DNA from: CAYGUI01 sp964353115
GTDB taxonomy: Bacteria; Pseudomonadota; Gammaproteobacteria; JAGOUU01
Direction: 5' to 3'
Length of the DNA stretch: 23,984 bases
Assembly: GCA_964353115.1 (NCBI GenBank)
Contig: CAYGUI010000020.1
Location: 1-23,984, forward strand
Part shown: in pieces, positions 1 through 6,573 of the stretch
Position numbering within the stretch: the first letter of the stretch is position 1
Layout of the letters: every line of letters starts with the position of its first letter
Program-made: the position numbers and the translations under genes
Notes under the pieces: model-generated
What the model was told of the DNA's origin: nothing
The model's database searches: none
What the model saw: the letters and a program-made list of their open reading frames with translations, nothing else

Positions 1-2
1 AT

Positions 3-308
3 AATTTTGCAAAATTATTAAGTATTAATCTTGATTATTTCTTGTGTTATTTAGTTATATAAATCTGTGTTTATTAGCATGATTTTAGTTTTAAAAATAA
101 TTATATTTCTTTAGATAATCCCGATAAAATTTTCTGTGGAATTAGTTTAATTAATCCCATAATATTTGAAAATTTATCAGGAAAGTTTAGCTTAACTCCA
201 ATACTTAAAAAATATATTCAGCTAAATCTAATGACGGGCGAGGTTTATAATGGCATGTGGCATAATATAGATTCGCTTGAAATACTAAAAAAATTGAATA
301 CAGCATGA
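3..308 (+). pseudogene. 3' remnant of a MurU-like sugar-phosphate nucleotidyltransferase
   Basis: Reading the frame that ends at TGA 306-308 gives an open stretch from position 78. Its sequence looks like the C-terminus of an N-acetylmuramate-1-phosphate uridylyltransferase: an HDFSF segment (GDF in the family), then FCGISLINPIIF, a segment with LTPILKKY, and YNGMWHNIDSLEILKKL (family pattern YxGxWxDVGTxxRL). The same frame continues upstream with LDYFLCYLV, which fits the family's conserved strand, but it is interrupted by TAA at 60-62 and TAG at 75-77. MurU works in the cell-wall recycling branch that makes UDP-MurNAc. The stop overlaps the start of the next gene (ATGA), and murU next to a DjlA-type gene is a neighbourhood I recall from Pseudomonas. 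I infer decay in place. The N-terminal half lies outside the window, so a short alternative product cannot be excluded. Confidence 0.55.
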
Positions 309-718
309 AAAATAATGCGCCAGCATTTTGGGGAAGATTTATCGGCATTTGTTGTGGCTTTTTATTGCTTAGGTTACCTGGAGCATTTTTAGGATATTTT
401 ATTGGTTGGATGATGGATAATGGCTTTGTGCGGGCTACTGTATTTATGTCGCATCGAGCACAGGATTCTTTTAATAAATACAATAATGACCAGTCTAATT
501 CTCTCAATAATTCCTATCAAATATTAGGTGTTAATCCGGATATTAATAACGAAGATCTTAAAAAAGCTTATCGTAAATTAATGAGTCAAAATCATCCGGA
601 TAAACTTGCAGCCCAAGGGTTACCAAACGATAGGATACGTCAGGCTACTGAAAAAACTCAGCAAATTAAGAAAGCCTATGAATTAATTAAAAAATCAAGA
701 GAAACTTATTATGTATAA
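305..718 (+). CDS. short membrane-anchored DnaJ-domain protein (DjlA-like, no TerB domain)
   Basis: A 137-residue protein. Residues about 9-37 form a glycine-rich hydrophobic segment like the single N-terminal membrane anchor of DjlA. Residues 71-133 are a J domain starting YQILGV, with the diagnostic HPD at 97-99 and the DjlA-type continuation HPDKLAAQGLP followed by EKTQQIKKAYELI. J domains stimulate the ATPase of DnaK (Hsp70); the anchor would place this one at the inner membrane with the J domain in the cytoplasm. DjlA is usually about 270 residues with a TerB-like domain between anchor and J domain. Here only a linker of about 30 polar residues joins them. The start ATG overlaps the stop of the murU remnant and the stop overlaps rpe by 8 bases, so translation is probably coupled. 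Confidence 0.85.
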   Translation: MKNNAPAFWGRFIGICCGFLLLRLPGAFLGYFIGWMMDNGFVRATVFMSHRAQDSFNKYNNDQSNSLNNSYQILGVNPDINNEDLKKAYRKLMSQNHPDKLAAQGLPNDRIRQATEKTQQIKKAYELIKKSRETYYV

Positions 719-1373
719 AATAGCCCCATCAATATTATCAGCTGATTTTGCTCGTCTTGGTGAAGAAGTTACTAATGTTATTGCGGCTGGAGCTGATCTT
801 ATTCATTTTGACGTTATGGATAATCACTATGTGCCTAATTTGACAATAGGTCCATGTGTTTTAAAGTCATTGAGAAAATACGGTGTATCAGTGCCAATTG
901 ATGTTCATTTGATGGTTGAGCCAGTGGATGATTTGATTAAAGCCTTTATTGATGCAGGAGCCTCCCAGATAACCTTTCATCCTGAGGCAAGTGAGGATGT
1001 GGATGCTAGTATTAAATTAATTCAAGATGCTGGTTTAAAGGCGGGTATTGCGTTAAATCCAGATGATGCAGTAGATATTTTGCTGGATTCCAGTCTAATA
1101 CAAAAAATAGACCTAATTTTAATCATGACCGTCAATCCAGGCTTCGGCGGACAGGAGATTATCAAGCCAGTTTATGATAAAATACGTCAAGTTCGGGCAT
1201 TAATTGATAAATCTGGGCGTGATATTATTTTGGCTGTTGATGGCGGAGTTAATCAATCTAATATCAAAGAGTTAGCTGATTTAGGAGCTAATATGTTTGT
1301 CGCCGGCAATGCTATCTTTAGTGCTCAGGATTATAAAAAACGCATAAAAGAATTTAGAAACGCATTAATATGA
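711..1373 (+). CDS. rpe: ribulose-phosphate 3-epimerase
   Basis: A 220-residue protein of normal family length. It interconverts D-ribulose 5-phosphate and D-xylulose 5-phosphate in the non-oxidative pentose phosphate pathway, in the cytoplasm. The sequence shows the family opening APSILSADFARLG, the metal- and substrate-site segment HFDVMDNHYVPN (H32 and D34, with D34 the expected catalytic acid), VHLMVEP, the phosphate-binding-loop region MTVNPGFGGQ, and LAVDGGVN carrying the second catalytic aspartate. All expected blocks of the TIM barrel are present, so it should be active. It starts 8 bases before the end of the J-protein gene and shares ATGA with the following kinase gene, placing it in the middle of a tightly packed operon. 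Confidence 0.97.
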   Translation: MYKIAPSILSADFARLGEEVTNVIAAGADLIHFDVMDNHYVPNLTIGPCVLKSLRKYGVSVPIDVHLMVEPVDDLIKAFIDAGASQITFHPEASEDVDASIKLIQDAGLKAGIALNPDDAVDILLDSSLIQKIDLILIMTVNPGFGGQEIIKPVYDKIRQVRALIDKSGRDIILAVDGGVNQSNIKELADLGANMFVAGNAIFSAQDYKKRIKEFRNALI

Positions 1374-2500
1374 TAAGCATAAATAATAATAAAAAAGTTC
1401 TAACAATTGGTGGAGCGACTCAAGACTATATTATTGAGTACAGTGATCCTGAAACCTTAAACTTGCATAGTGAGAAGCGAGAAGTCTCTTATTTATTACT
1501 AGAAGAGGGTAAAAAAATCGAAACCACTAAGTGGCAGGTTTTTACTGGTGGTGGTGCAACTAACTCGGCAGTTTCTTTTAAACGCTTGGGGTTTGATGTA
1601 ACTCCATGTTGCATTATAGGGGAAGATACTTCTGGGCAATTTGTTCTTGATGATTTATCACGTAATCAAATCGATATTGGTTGTGTGAAGAAAATAGAAG
1701 ATGGGGCTACAGCTTCTTCTTTTATCGTTCCATCTTTAAAAGGTGATCGAGCTGTATTCGCTTATCGTGGTGCAAGCTGTATGCTAAAAGAAGAGCATAT
1801 TCCTGAAGATAAAATGGCAGAAGTAGGTTTTGTTTATATCACTTCGCTAAGCGGGGAATCATCTCAGCTTTTTCCATACATCACAACTCTTGCTAAAAAA
1901 CACAATAAATTAGTTGCTGCTAATCCAGGCGGTAGCCAGTTATATGCTGGTAGTAGTTTTATTAAAGATGCGTTACATAATATTGATATTTTAATTTTAA
2001 ATCATGAAGAAGCTAAATTATTATGGGCATCTTTATTGCATCAAGATATAACTATTAAGAGTAAACAGGTTGAAGAAGATGAAAAAGAAGATCTTCCACA
2101 ATTATTATTTGAAGATATGCCGGAAGATATAAACTTCAATGTTCGTTCGTTTTTTGCCAAAATTTTAAAAGTTGGTCCTAAAATAGTGGTCGTAACTAAT
2201 GGAGATGAGGGGGTGTATGTTGCAGAGAATGATGATATTAATACAATATATTATCATCCATGTATTGAAAGTAATGTGGTAAATACATTAGGTGCTGGAG
2301 ATGCCTTTGGATCATCCTTTGTGGCCTCAATTGTAAATGGAGATCTAATTGAAACTGCTATGCGCAAGGCTTCTGCTAATAGCGTGTCAGTGATAGGGCA
2401 TATGGATGCTAAAACTGGTTTATTGACGGATAAAGAGCTGAATAAAGAAATAAAAAAACACAAAAAAATTAATTTAACACAATATAAATTATATGAATAA
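1370..2500 (+). CDS. PfkB-family carbohydrate (ribokinase-like) kinase
   Basis: A 376-residue member of the ribokinase/PfkB superfamily, which phosphorylates sugars or nucleosides with ATP. Signature 1 is the glycine-rich GGGATNSAVSFKRLG at about residues 61-75, followed by GEDTSGQ. Signature 2 near the C-terminus reads NTLGAGDAFGSSF and holds the anion-hole GAGD with the catalytic aspartate. The substrate cannot be named from sequence. The protein is longer than a typical 300-340 residue ribokinase, and an acidic segment at about residues 225-255 (VEEDEKEDLPQ onward) accounts for part of the excess. Its place after rpe suggests a role in sugar phosphate metabolism, which is inference. It overlaps rpe by 4 bases and the MscS gene by 8 bases. 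Confidence 0.85.
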   Translation: MISINNNKKVLTIGGATQDYIIEYSDPETLNLHSEKREVSYLLLEEGKKIETTKWQVFTGGGATNSAVSFKRLGFDVTPCCIIGEDTSGQFVLDDLSRNQIDIGCVKKIEDGATASSFIVPSLKGDRAVFAYRGASCMLKEEHIPEDKMAEVGFVYITSLSGESSQLFPYITTLAKKHNKLVAANPGGSQLYAGSSFIKDALHNIDILILNHEEAKLLWASLLHQDITIKSKQVEEDEKEDLPQLLFEDMPEDINFNVRSFFAKILKVGPKIVVVTNGDEGVYVAENDDINTIYYHPCIESNVVNTLGAGDAFGSSFVASIVNGDLIETAMRKASANSVSVIGHMDAKTGLLTDKELNKEIKKHKKINLTQYKLYE

Positions 2501-3308
2501 AATTGACGATAAAAATTTAGATAATGCTTTAACATTTGCCTGGCATCATGGCTCTGATATTATTATTGCGGTTTTAATTGCTGTTGTGGGATTGACGGTT
2601 ATTACTAAATTAAAAAGATTATTGCAAAATTTTTTAGAAAAAAAAGCTCGTAATTCAATTGTAGAATCTTTGTTGATAAATTTTGTGTATGGTTTATTAG
2701 TTGTAATTTTATTAATTATTATTCTTAATAAAATAGGAGTTCCAACGACCTCGCTTCTTACCATGTTAGGTGCGAGTGGTTTAGCTATAGCTTTAGCGTT
2801 ACAAGGATCATTATCTAATATTGCAAGTGGAATAATTTTAGCGTTTGAAAAACCATTTAAAATAGGTGATCTAGTTGAGTTTGATGGTAAGGTTGGAACT
2901 GTCGAGGAAATAAATTTATTCCATACTTTATTGCGTAGTTTTAATTGCGAAGGTATTTATATCCCCAATTCAAAACTTACAACAAGTCGAGTAATTAATA
3001 AAACTTATAAAAAGCGTCGTAGAATAGATTTAGAAGTTGGAATTTCTTATGATTCTGATATAAAACGCGCAAAACAAGTAATTATGGATTTATTAACCAG
3101 TGATCCAAAAGTTCTAAAAAATCCGGAAGTAGCTGTTGCTGTAAAGCGTTTTGATAATAGTGCAATTATTTTATTAGTTCGTCCATGGACATTACCAAAA
3201 GATTATTCAAAAGTAATGTATGAGTTTCTTGAAAATGTAAAATACGCTTTTGATGAGGCTGGCATAGAAATTCCATATCCACATATGAATGTGCGCATCG
3301 CAAAATAA
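2493..3308 (+). CDS. small-conductance mechanosensitive channel, MscS family
   Basis: A 271-residue protein close to E. coli MscS in length (286). Three N-terminal hydrophobic segments are visible, at about residues 22-41, 63-85 and 92-125. The third is the pore-lining helix, rich in glycine and alanine (GASGLAIALALQGSLSN), followed by FEKPFKIGDLVEF and the beta domain segment GTVEEINLFHTLLRS, which are hallmarks of the family. The C-terminal part (residues 175 onward) forms the cytoplasmic alpha/beta cage. The channel opens at high membrane tension to release solutes during hypo-osmotic shock. The gene starts 8 bases inside the kinase gene, and its last 20 bases overlap the chosen start of the amidotransferase gene. 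Confidence 0.93.
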   Translation: MNKIDDKNLDNALTFAWHHGSDIIIAVLIAVVGLTVITKLKRLLQNFLEKKARNSIVESLLINFVYGLLVVILLIIILNKIGVPTTSLLTMLGASGLAIALALQGSLSNIASGIILAFEKPFKIGDLVEFDGKVGTVEEINLFHTLLRSFNCEGIYIPNSKLTTSRVINKTYKKRRRIDLEVGISYDSDIKRAKQVIMDLLTSDPKVLKNPEVAVAVKRFDNSAIILLVRPWTLPKDYSKVMYEFLENVKYAFDEAGIEIPYPHMNVRIAK

Positions 3309-4008
3309 AGTTTTAATAATCGATAATTACGATTCTTTTACTTATAACTTAGTTCATTATTTAAATATATTAGGTGCTAAAACCCAAGTTATTTATAATG
3401 ATGAACTAAGTTTAGATCAGATTAAAAAATTAAATTTTTCTCAAATATTAATCTCTCCGGGTCCTGGTAATCCTGATGACGCTGGAATATCTTTAGATTT
3501 AATTGATTATTATTTTAATAAAGTCCCAATTTTGGGAGTTTGTTTAGGTCATCAGTGTCTTGCTCAATATTTTGGTGGCAAAATAGTTCACGCACCAAAG
3601 ATTATGCACGGTAAATGCTCAATTATTAATCATAACGGGCAGGGTATTTTTAAAGATATACCTAATAATTTCATTGTTACTCGTTATCATTCATTGGTGG
3701 TTGATGCTGAGTGTTTTCCTGAGGATTTGGTAGTGACGGCTATTGCCAGTAAAAACCCCCCTAGCGCTAACGCGCTTTCCCCCCTTTATAAAAGGGGGGA
3801 TTATAAAGGCGAAATGATCTCCCCTTTTGTAAAGGGGAGATGTCGCCGTAGGCGACAGAGGGGTTTTTCTAAAAAAATTGGAAATGGTTCAAGTATCATG
3901 GCCCTACAACACAAAAAATACCCAATATTTGGCGTACAATTCCACCCGGAGGCAGTATTATCGCAATATGGCCTTGATTTATTGAGTAATTTTCTTGATT
4001 TTAAATAA
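3289..4008 (+). CDS. pabA/trpG: anthranilate/aminodeoxychorismate synthase glutamine amidotransferase subunit with an in-frame insertion
   Basis: A class I glutamine amidotransferase of 239 residues; the family usually has about 190. It hydrolyses glutamine and passes ammonia to a partner chorismate-using subunit (TrpE or PabB), for tryptophan or folate synthesis. The opening VLIIDNYDSFTYNLVHYL, the nucleophile in GVCLGHQC (C85) and the triad pair in QFHPEA (H219, E221) are all present. Residues about 155-194 are foreign: they are the translation of a multi-hairpin DNA repeat placed between VVTAIASK and GSSIMALQHK, in what should be a loop before the strand carrying the histidine. Removing them restores a normal length. 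I used the ATG that overlaps mscS by 20 bases because no other ATG precedes the conserved start. No trpE or pabB lies nearby, so the pathway is undecided. Confidence 0.92.
   Translation: MCASQNKVLIIDNYDSFTYNLVHYLNILGAKTQVIYNDELSLDQIKKLNFSQILISPGPGNPDDAGISLDLIDYYFNKVPILGVCLGHQCLAQYFGGKIVHAPKIMHGKCSIINHNGQGIFKDIPNNFIVTRYHSLVVDAECFPEDLVVTAIASKNPPSANALSPLYKRGDYKGEMISPFVKGRCRRRRQRGFSKKIGNGSSIMALQHKKYPIFGVQFHPEAVLSQYGLDLLSNFLDFK
3751..3868 (+). repeat. multi-hairpin palindromic element inserted in frame in pabA/trpG
   Basis: Near-perfect terminal inverted repeats (AAAAACCCCCCT at 3751-3762 and its complement at 3857-3868, one mismatch) enclose three internal hairpins. These are six C and six G around TTTATAAAA (3779-3799), a 25-base palindrome at 3817-3841 built on TCTCCCC/GGGGAGA, and GTCGCCGTAGGCGAC (3842-3856). 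Its G/C runs contrast sharply with the AT-rich gene. Read in the pabA frame it gives proline-, glycine- and arginine-rich peptide without a stop. The arrangement resembles the palindromic elements known to sit inside Rickettsia proteins, but whether it belongs to the same family is unknown. Confidence 0.85.
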
Positions 4009-4023
4009 AGATATGAAAAAAAA

Positions 4024-4099
4024 TGGAGCTGGTGATCGGAATTGAACCAACAACCGGCTGATTACAAATCAGCTGCTCTACCTATTGAGCTACACCAGC
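4024..4099 (-). tRNA. tRNA-Thr (anticodon TGT)
   Basis: On the minus strand the sequence folds as a full 76-base cloverleaf. The acceptor stem GCTGGTG/CACCAGC is perfect. The D arm is GCTC/GAGC, the anticodon stem GCTGA/TCAGC with loop TTTGTAA (anticodon TGT at 4064-4066), and the T arm GTTGG/CCGAT with loop TTCAATT. CCA is encoded (4024-4026). A run of eight T follows the gene on the minus strand and may end transcription. The gene is convergent with pabA/trpG. Confidence 0.95.
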
Positions 4100-4115
4100 G
4101 TTAAAAGATAAGAGA

Positions 4116-4145
4116 ATTCTAATATAAATAAGCACATAAGTGCAA
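4116..4145 (-). promoter_or_regulatory. probable sigma70 promoter of the tRNA-Thr gene
   Basis: On the minus strand, TTGCAC (4140-4145) and TAGAAT (4116-4121) are separated by 18 bases and lie 17 bases upstream of the mature tRNA 5' end. Both are close to the sigma70 consensus. The spacer contains the imperfect palindrome GCACATAAGTGC. Confidence 0.55.
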
Positions 4146-4231
4146 GATTTTTTCACAGTTTTTTTGAAATTTTTTTCAAGATATAAAATATTTTGCCGAT
4201 ATTATTATTGTAGTAAAGACGTAGCTGTAAT

Positions 4232-4615
4232 ATGAATAATAAAATTTGGCAAGCATCCTTGCATAGTACTTTAGATCTAAACTCTGATACAGTTTCAATA
4301 AATAGCGACTTTGCAAAAATTTTACGCGAAGGTCTCTTAAACTCACCAAATAATAAATATTATTTATTGACGCTTGAAGCTGGATATGAAGTAGAAATTA
4401 TTCGCGTTTGTTATGTGTCACGAGATGGTGTAATGCTTATTAAACGTGGACAAGAAGGAACTGAATCTTTAGTGTGGCCTGCAGGTAGTATTGCAAAAGC
4501 CATGATCAAATCAAGTGTGATAAATGATTTAAATATTAATACTGATCAAATAATATCAAATAATCCTGAAACAAAACTTTCTGATAAAGGTGATCTAATT
4601 TTAAAAGAGTTTTAA
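4232..4615 (+). CDS. small protein with a phage tail/fibre-like RGQEGT domain
   Basis: A 127-residue protein of unknown role. The centre (residues about 42-93) reads YYLLTLEAGYEVEIIRV, then VMLIKRGQEGTES and VWPAGSIAKAMI. This closely follows a beta-rich module common in phage and prophage structural proteins (pattern: Y-LTL, a strand with EIVRV, RGQEGT, then W-x-AGS). Here the module stands alone, without other phage genes, between a tRNA-Thr gene and parE. The last 30 residues are polar and probably disordered. No convincing Shine-Dalgarno precedes the ATG. I infer either a domesticated phage remnant at a tRNA gene or a small structural protein; no function is assigned. Confidence 0.6.
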   Translation: MNNKIWQASLHSTLDLNSDTVSINSDFAKILREGLLNSPNNKYYLLTLEAGYEVEIIRVCYVSRDGVMLIKRGQEGTESLVWPAGSIAKAMIKSSVINDLNINTDQIISNNPETKLSDKGDLILKEF

Positions 4616-4665
4616 TTGTTAATAAGTTGCTAATATGACGATTTGCTGCTACATTTCTTTATATT

Positions 4666-6561
4666 ATGAGCAATAACAATTACAACGCAGAATCTCTTGA
4701 GGTATTGGAAGGTCTTGATCCCGTTAAAAAACGGCCTGGTATGTATACTGATACATCGCGGCCAAATCATTTAGCGCAAGAAGTGTTTGACAATAGTGTT
4801 GATGAGGCCATTGCTGGTCATGCATCAGAAATTATTGTTACCTTACATGATGATGGATCACTTGAAGTTGCAGACAATGGGCGTGGCATGCCAGTTGATT
4901 TGCATAAACAATATAAAGTTCCCGGTGTCGAATTAATTTTGACACGTCTACATGCTGGTGGAAAATTTTCTAATAAAAATTATCAATTTTCTGGTGGTTT
5001 ACACGGAGTTGGTGTTTCGGTAGTTAATGCATTATCACGAAAACTAGAAGTATTTATCAGACGCGATGGTAAAGAATATTCCATGGAATTTGCTGATGGT
5101 GAAAAAAAATCTAACCTAAAAGTAGTAAATAATAAAATTGATAAAAATATTACTGGCACAACAGTTCGTTTTTGGCCAAATACAAAATATTTTGATTCAT
5201 CAAAATTCTCTAGCACTAAACTAATACATGTATTGCGAGCTAAAGCAGTTTTATGCTCAGGCTTAAAAATTATTTTTATTAATAAAGTTGATAATACTCA
5301 AGATGAATGGTGTTACCAAGACGGTTTAACTGATTATTTATTAGAAAGCGTTGGTCAATACGAACATATTCCAGAAGCTCCCTTTGTTGCTAATTTATCT
5401 TCTGATGAAGAAGCAGTAGAGTGGGCGCTAGTTTGGGTTAAGGATAGCGTGGAAGCAGTAACAGAAAGTTATGTTAACCTCATTCCAACCATTCAAGGCG
5501 GAACACATGTTAACGGATTAAGAACCGGTTTATGTGATGCGCTACGTGAATTTTGTGATTTACGTAATTTGGTGCCACGCGGTGTAAAATTATCACCAGA
5601 AGATATTTGGGAATATTGTCGTTATGTGTTATCAGTTAAAATGGCTGATCCACAATTCTCAGGACAAACCAAAGAGCGATTATCATCACGCCAAGCAGCA
5701 AGTTTTGTTGCGGGTGTTGCAAAAGATACTTTTAGTTTATGGCTTAATCAACATACTCAAGAAGCTGAGCAAATTGCTGAACTAGTAATTTCACGTGCAG
5801 AATCACGCATGAAAGCAAGTGCAAAAGTAGTGCGTAAGAAAGTAACATCAGGACCACAGTTACCAGGAAAATTAACTGATTGTGTATCGCAAAACCCAGA
5901 AGAGTGTGAATTATTTTTAGTAGAAGGTGATTCCGCAGGTGGCTCCGCAAAACAGGCGCGTTTTAGAAATACTCAGGCAATAATGCCGTTAAGGGGTAAG
6001 ATTTTAAATACCTGGGAAGTTGCAACAAATCAAATTTTAGCATCAAAAGAGGTGCATGATATCGTAGTTGCTACTGGTGTTGAGCCACAAAGCGCTGATT
6101 TAAGTAAACTACGCTATCATAAAATCTGCATTCTTGCCGATGCTGATTCTGACGGTTTACATATTGCCACATTATTATGTGCACTATTTGTTAAACATTT
6201 TCCAGATCTAGTTAAAGCTGGACATGTATTTGTTGCTATGCCACCGCTATATCGTATAGATGTTGGCAAAGAAACTTTCTATGTGTTGGATGATTCAGAA
6301 AAACAAGGCTTGATTGATCGATTTAAAGCTGAGAAGAAGAAAGTTAATATTTCGGTGCAGCGTTTTAAAGGATTGGGTGAGATGAATCCATCACAATTAA
6401 AAGAAACGACGATGGATCCTAATACTCGACGCCTAGTTCAACTAACTATCGATTCAATGGAAGAAACTAATTCTTTAATGGATATGCTTCTTGGTAAAAA
6501 GCGTGTGGCAGATAGAAAAGCATGGTTAGAAAATAAAGGCGATTTAGCAGATATATCTTAA
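4666..6561 (+). CDS. parE: DNA topoisomerase IV subunit B
   Basis: A 631-residue protein, matching E. coli ParE (630). It is the ATPase half of topoisomerase IV, which decatenates daughter chromosomes together with ParC. The GHKL ATP-binding fold shows VFDNSVDEAIAG, DNGRGMPV and GLHGVGVSVVNALS. The middle holds the transducer domain. The TOPRIM domain starts at EGDSAGGSAKQAR (E420 region) with ILADADSDGLHIATLL, and the end reads RFKGLGEMNPSQL. These blocks identify ParE rather than GyrB, since the large GyrB insert is absent. parC follows after 12 bases, so the two subunits are co-transcribed. No clear Shine-Dalgarno is visible before the ATG. Confidence 0.97.
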   Translation: MSNNNYNAESLEVLEGLDPVKKRPGMYTDTSRPNHLAQEVFDNSVDEAIAGHASEIIVTLHDDGSLEVADNGRGMPVDLHKQYKVPGVELILTRLHAGGKFSNKNYQFSGGLHGVGVSVVNALSRKLEVFIRRDGKEYSMEFADGEKKSNLKVVNNKIDKNITGTTVRFWPNTKYFDSSKFSSTKLIHVLRAKAVLCSGLKIIFINKVDNTQDEWCYQDGLTDYLLESVGQYEHIPEAPFVANLSSDEEAVEWALVWVKDSVEAVTESYVNLIPTIQGGTHVNGLRTGLCDALREFCDLRNLVPRGVKLSPEDIWEYCRYVLSVKMADPQFSGQTKERLSSRQAASFVAGVAKDTFSLWLNQHTQEAEQIAELVISRAESRMKASAKVVRKKVTSGPQLPGKLTDCVSQNPEECELFLVEGDSAGGSAKQARFRNTQAIMPLRGKILNTWEVATNQILASKEVHDIVVATGVEPQSADLSKLRYHKICILADADSDGLHIATLLCALFVKHFPDLVKAGHVFVAMPPLYRIDVGKETFYVLDDSEKQGLIDRFKAEKKKVNISVQRFKGLGEMNPSQLKETTMDPNTRRLVQLTIDSMEETNSLMDMLLGKKRVADRKAWLENKGDLADIS

Positions 6562-6573
6562 TTTTAAAAAAAT

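Noticed and set aside
4164..4179. The TTGAAA-TTTT-TTTCAA dyad between tRNA-Thr and the small phage-like gene, as an operator.
   Set aside because: Such dyads are expected in poly-A/T stretches and no matching copy or promoter arrangement supports a role.
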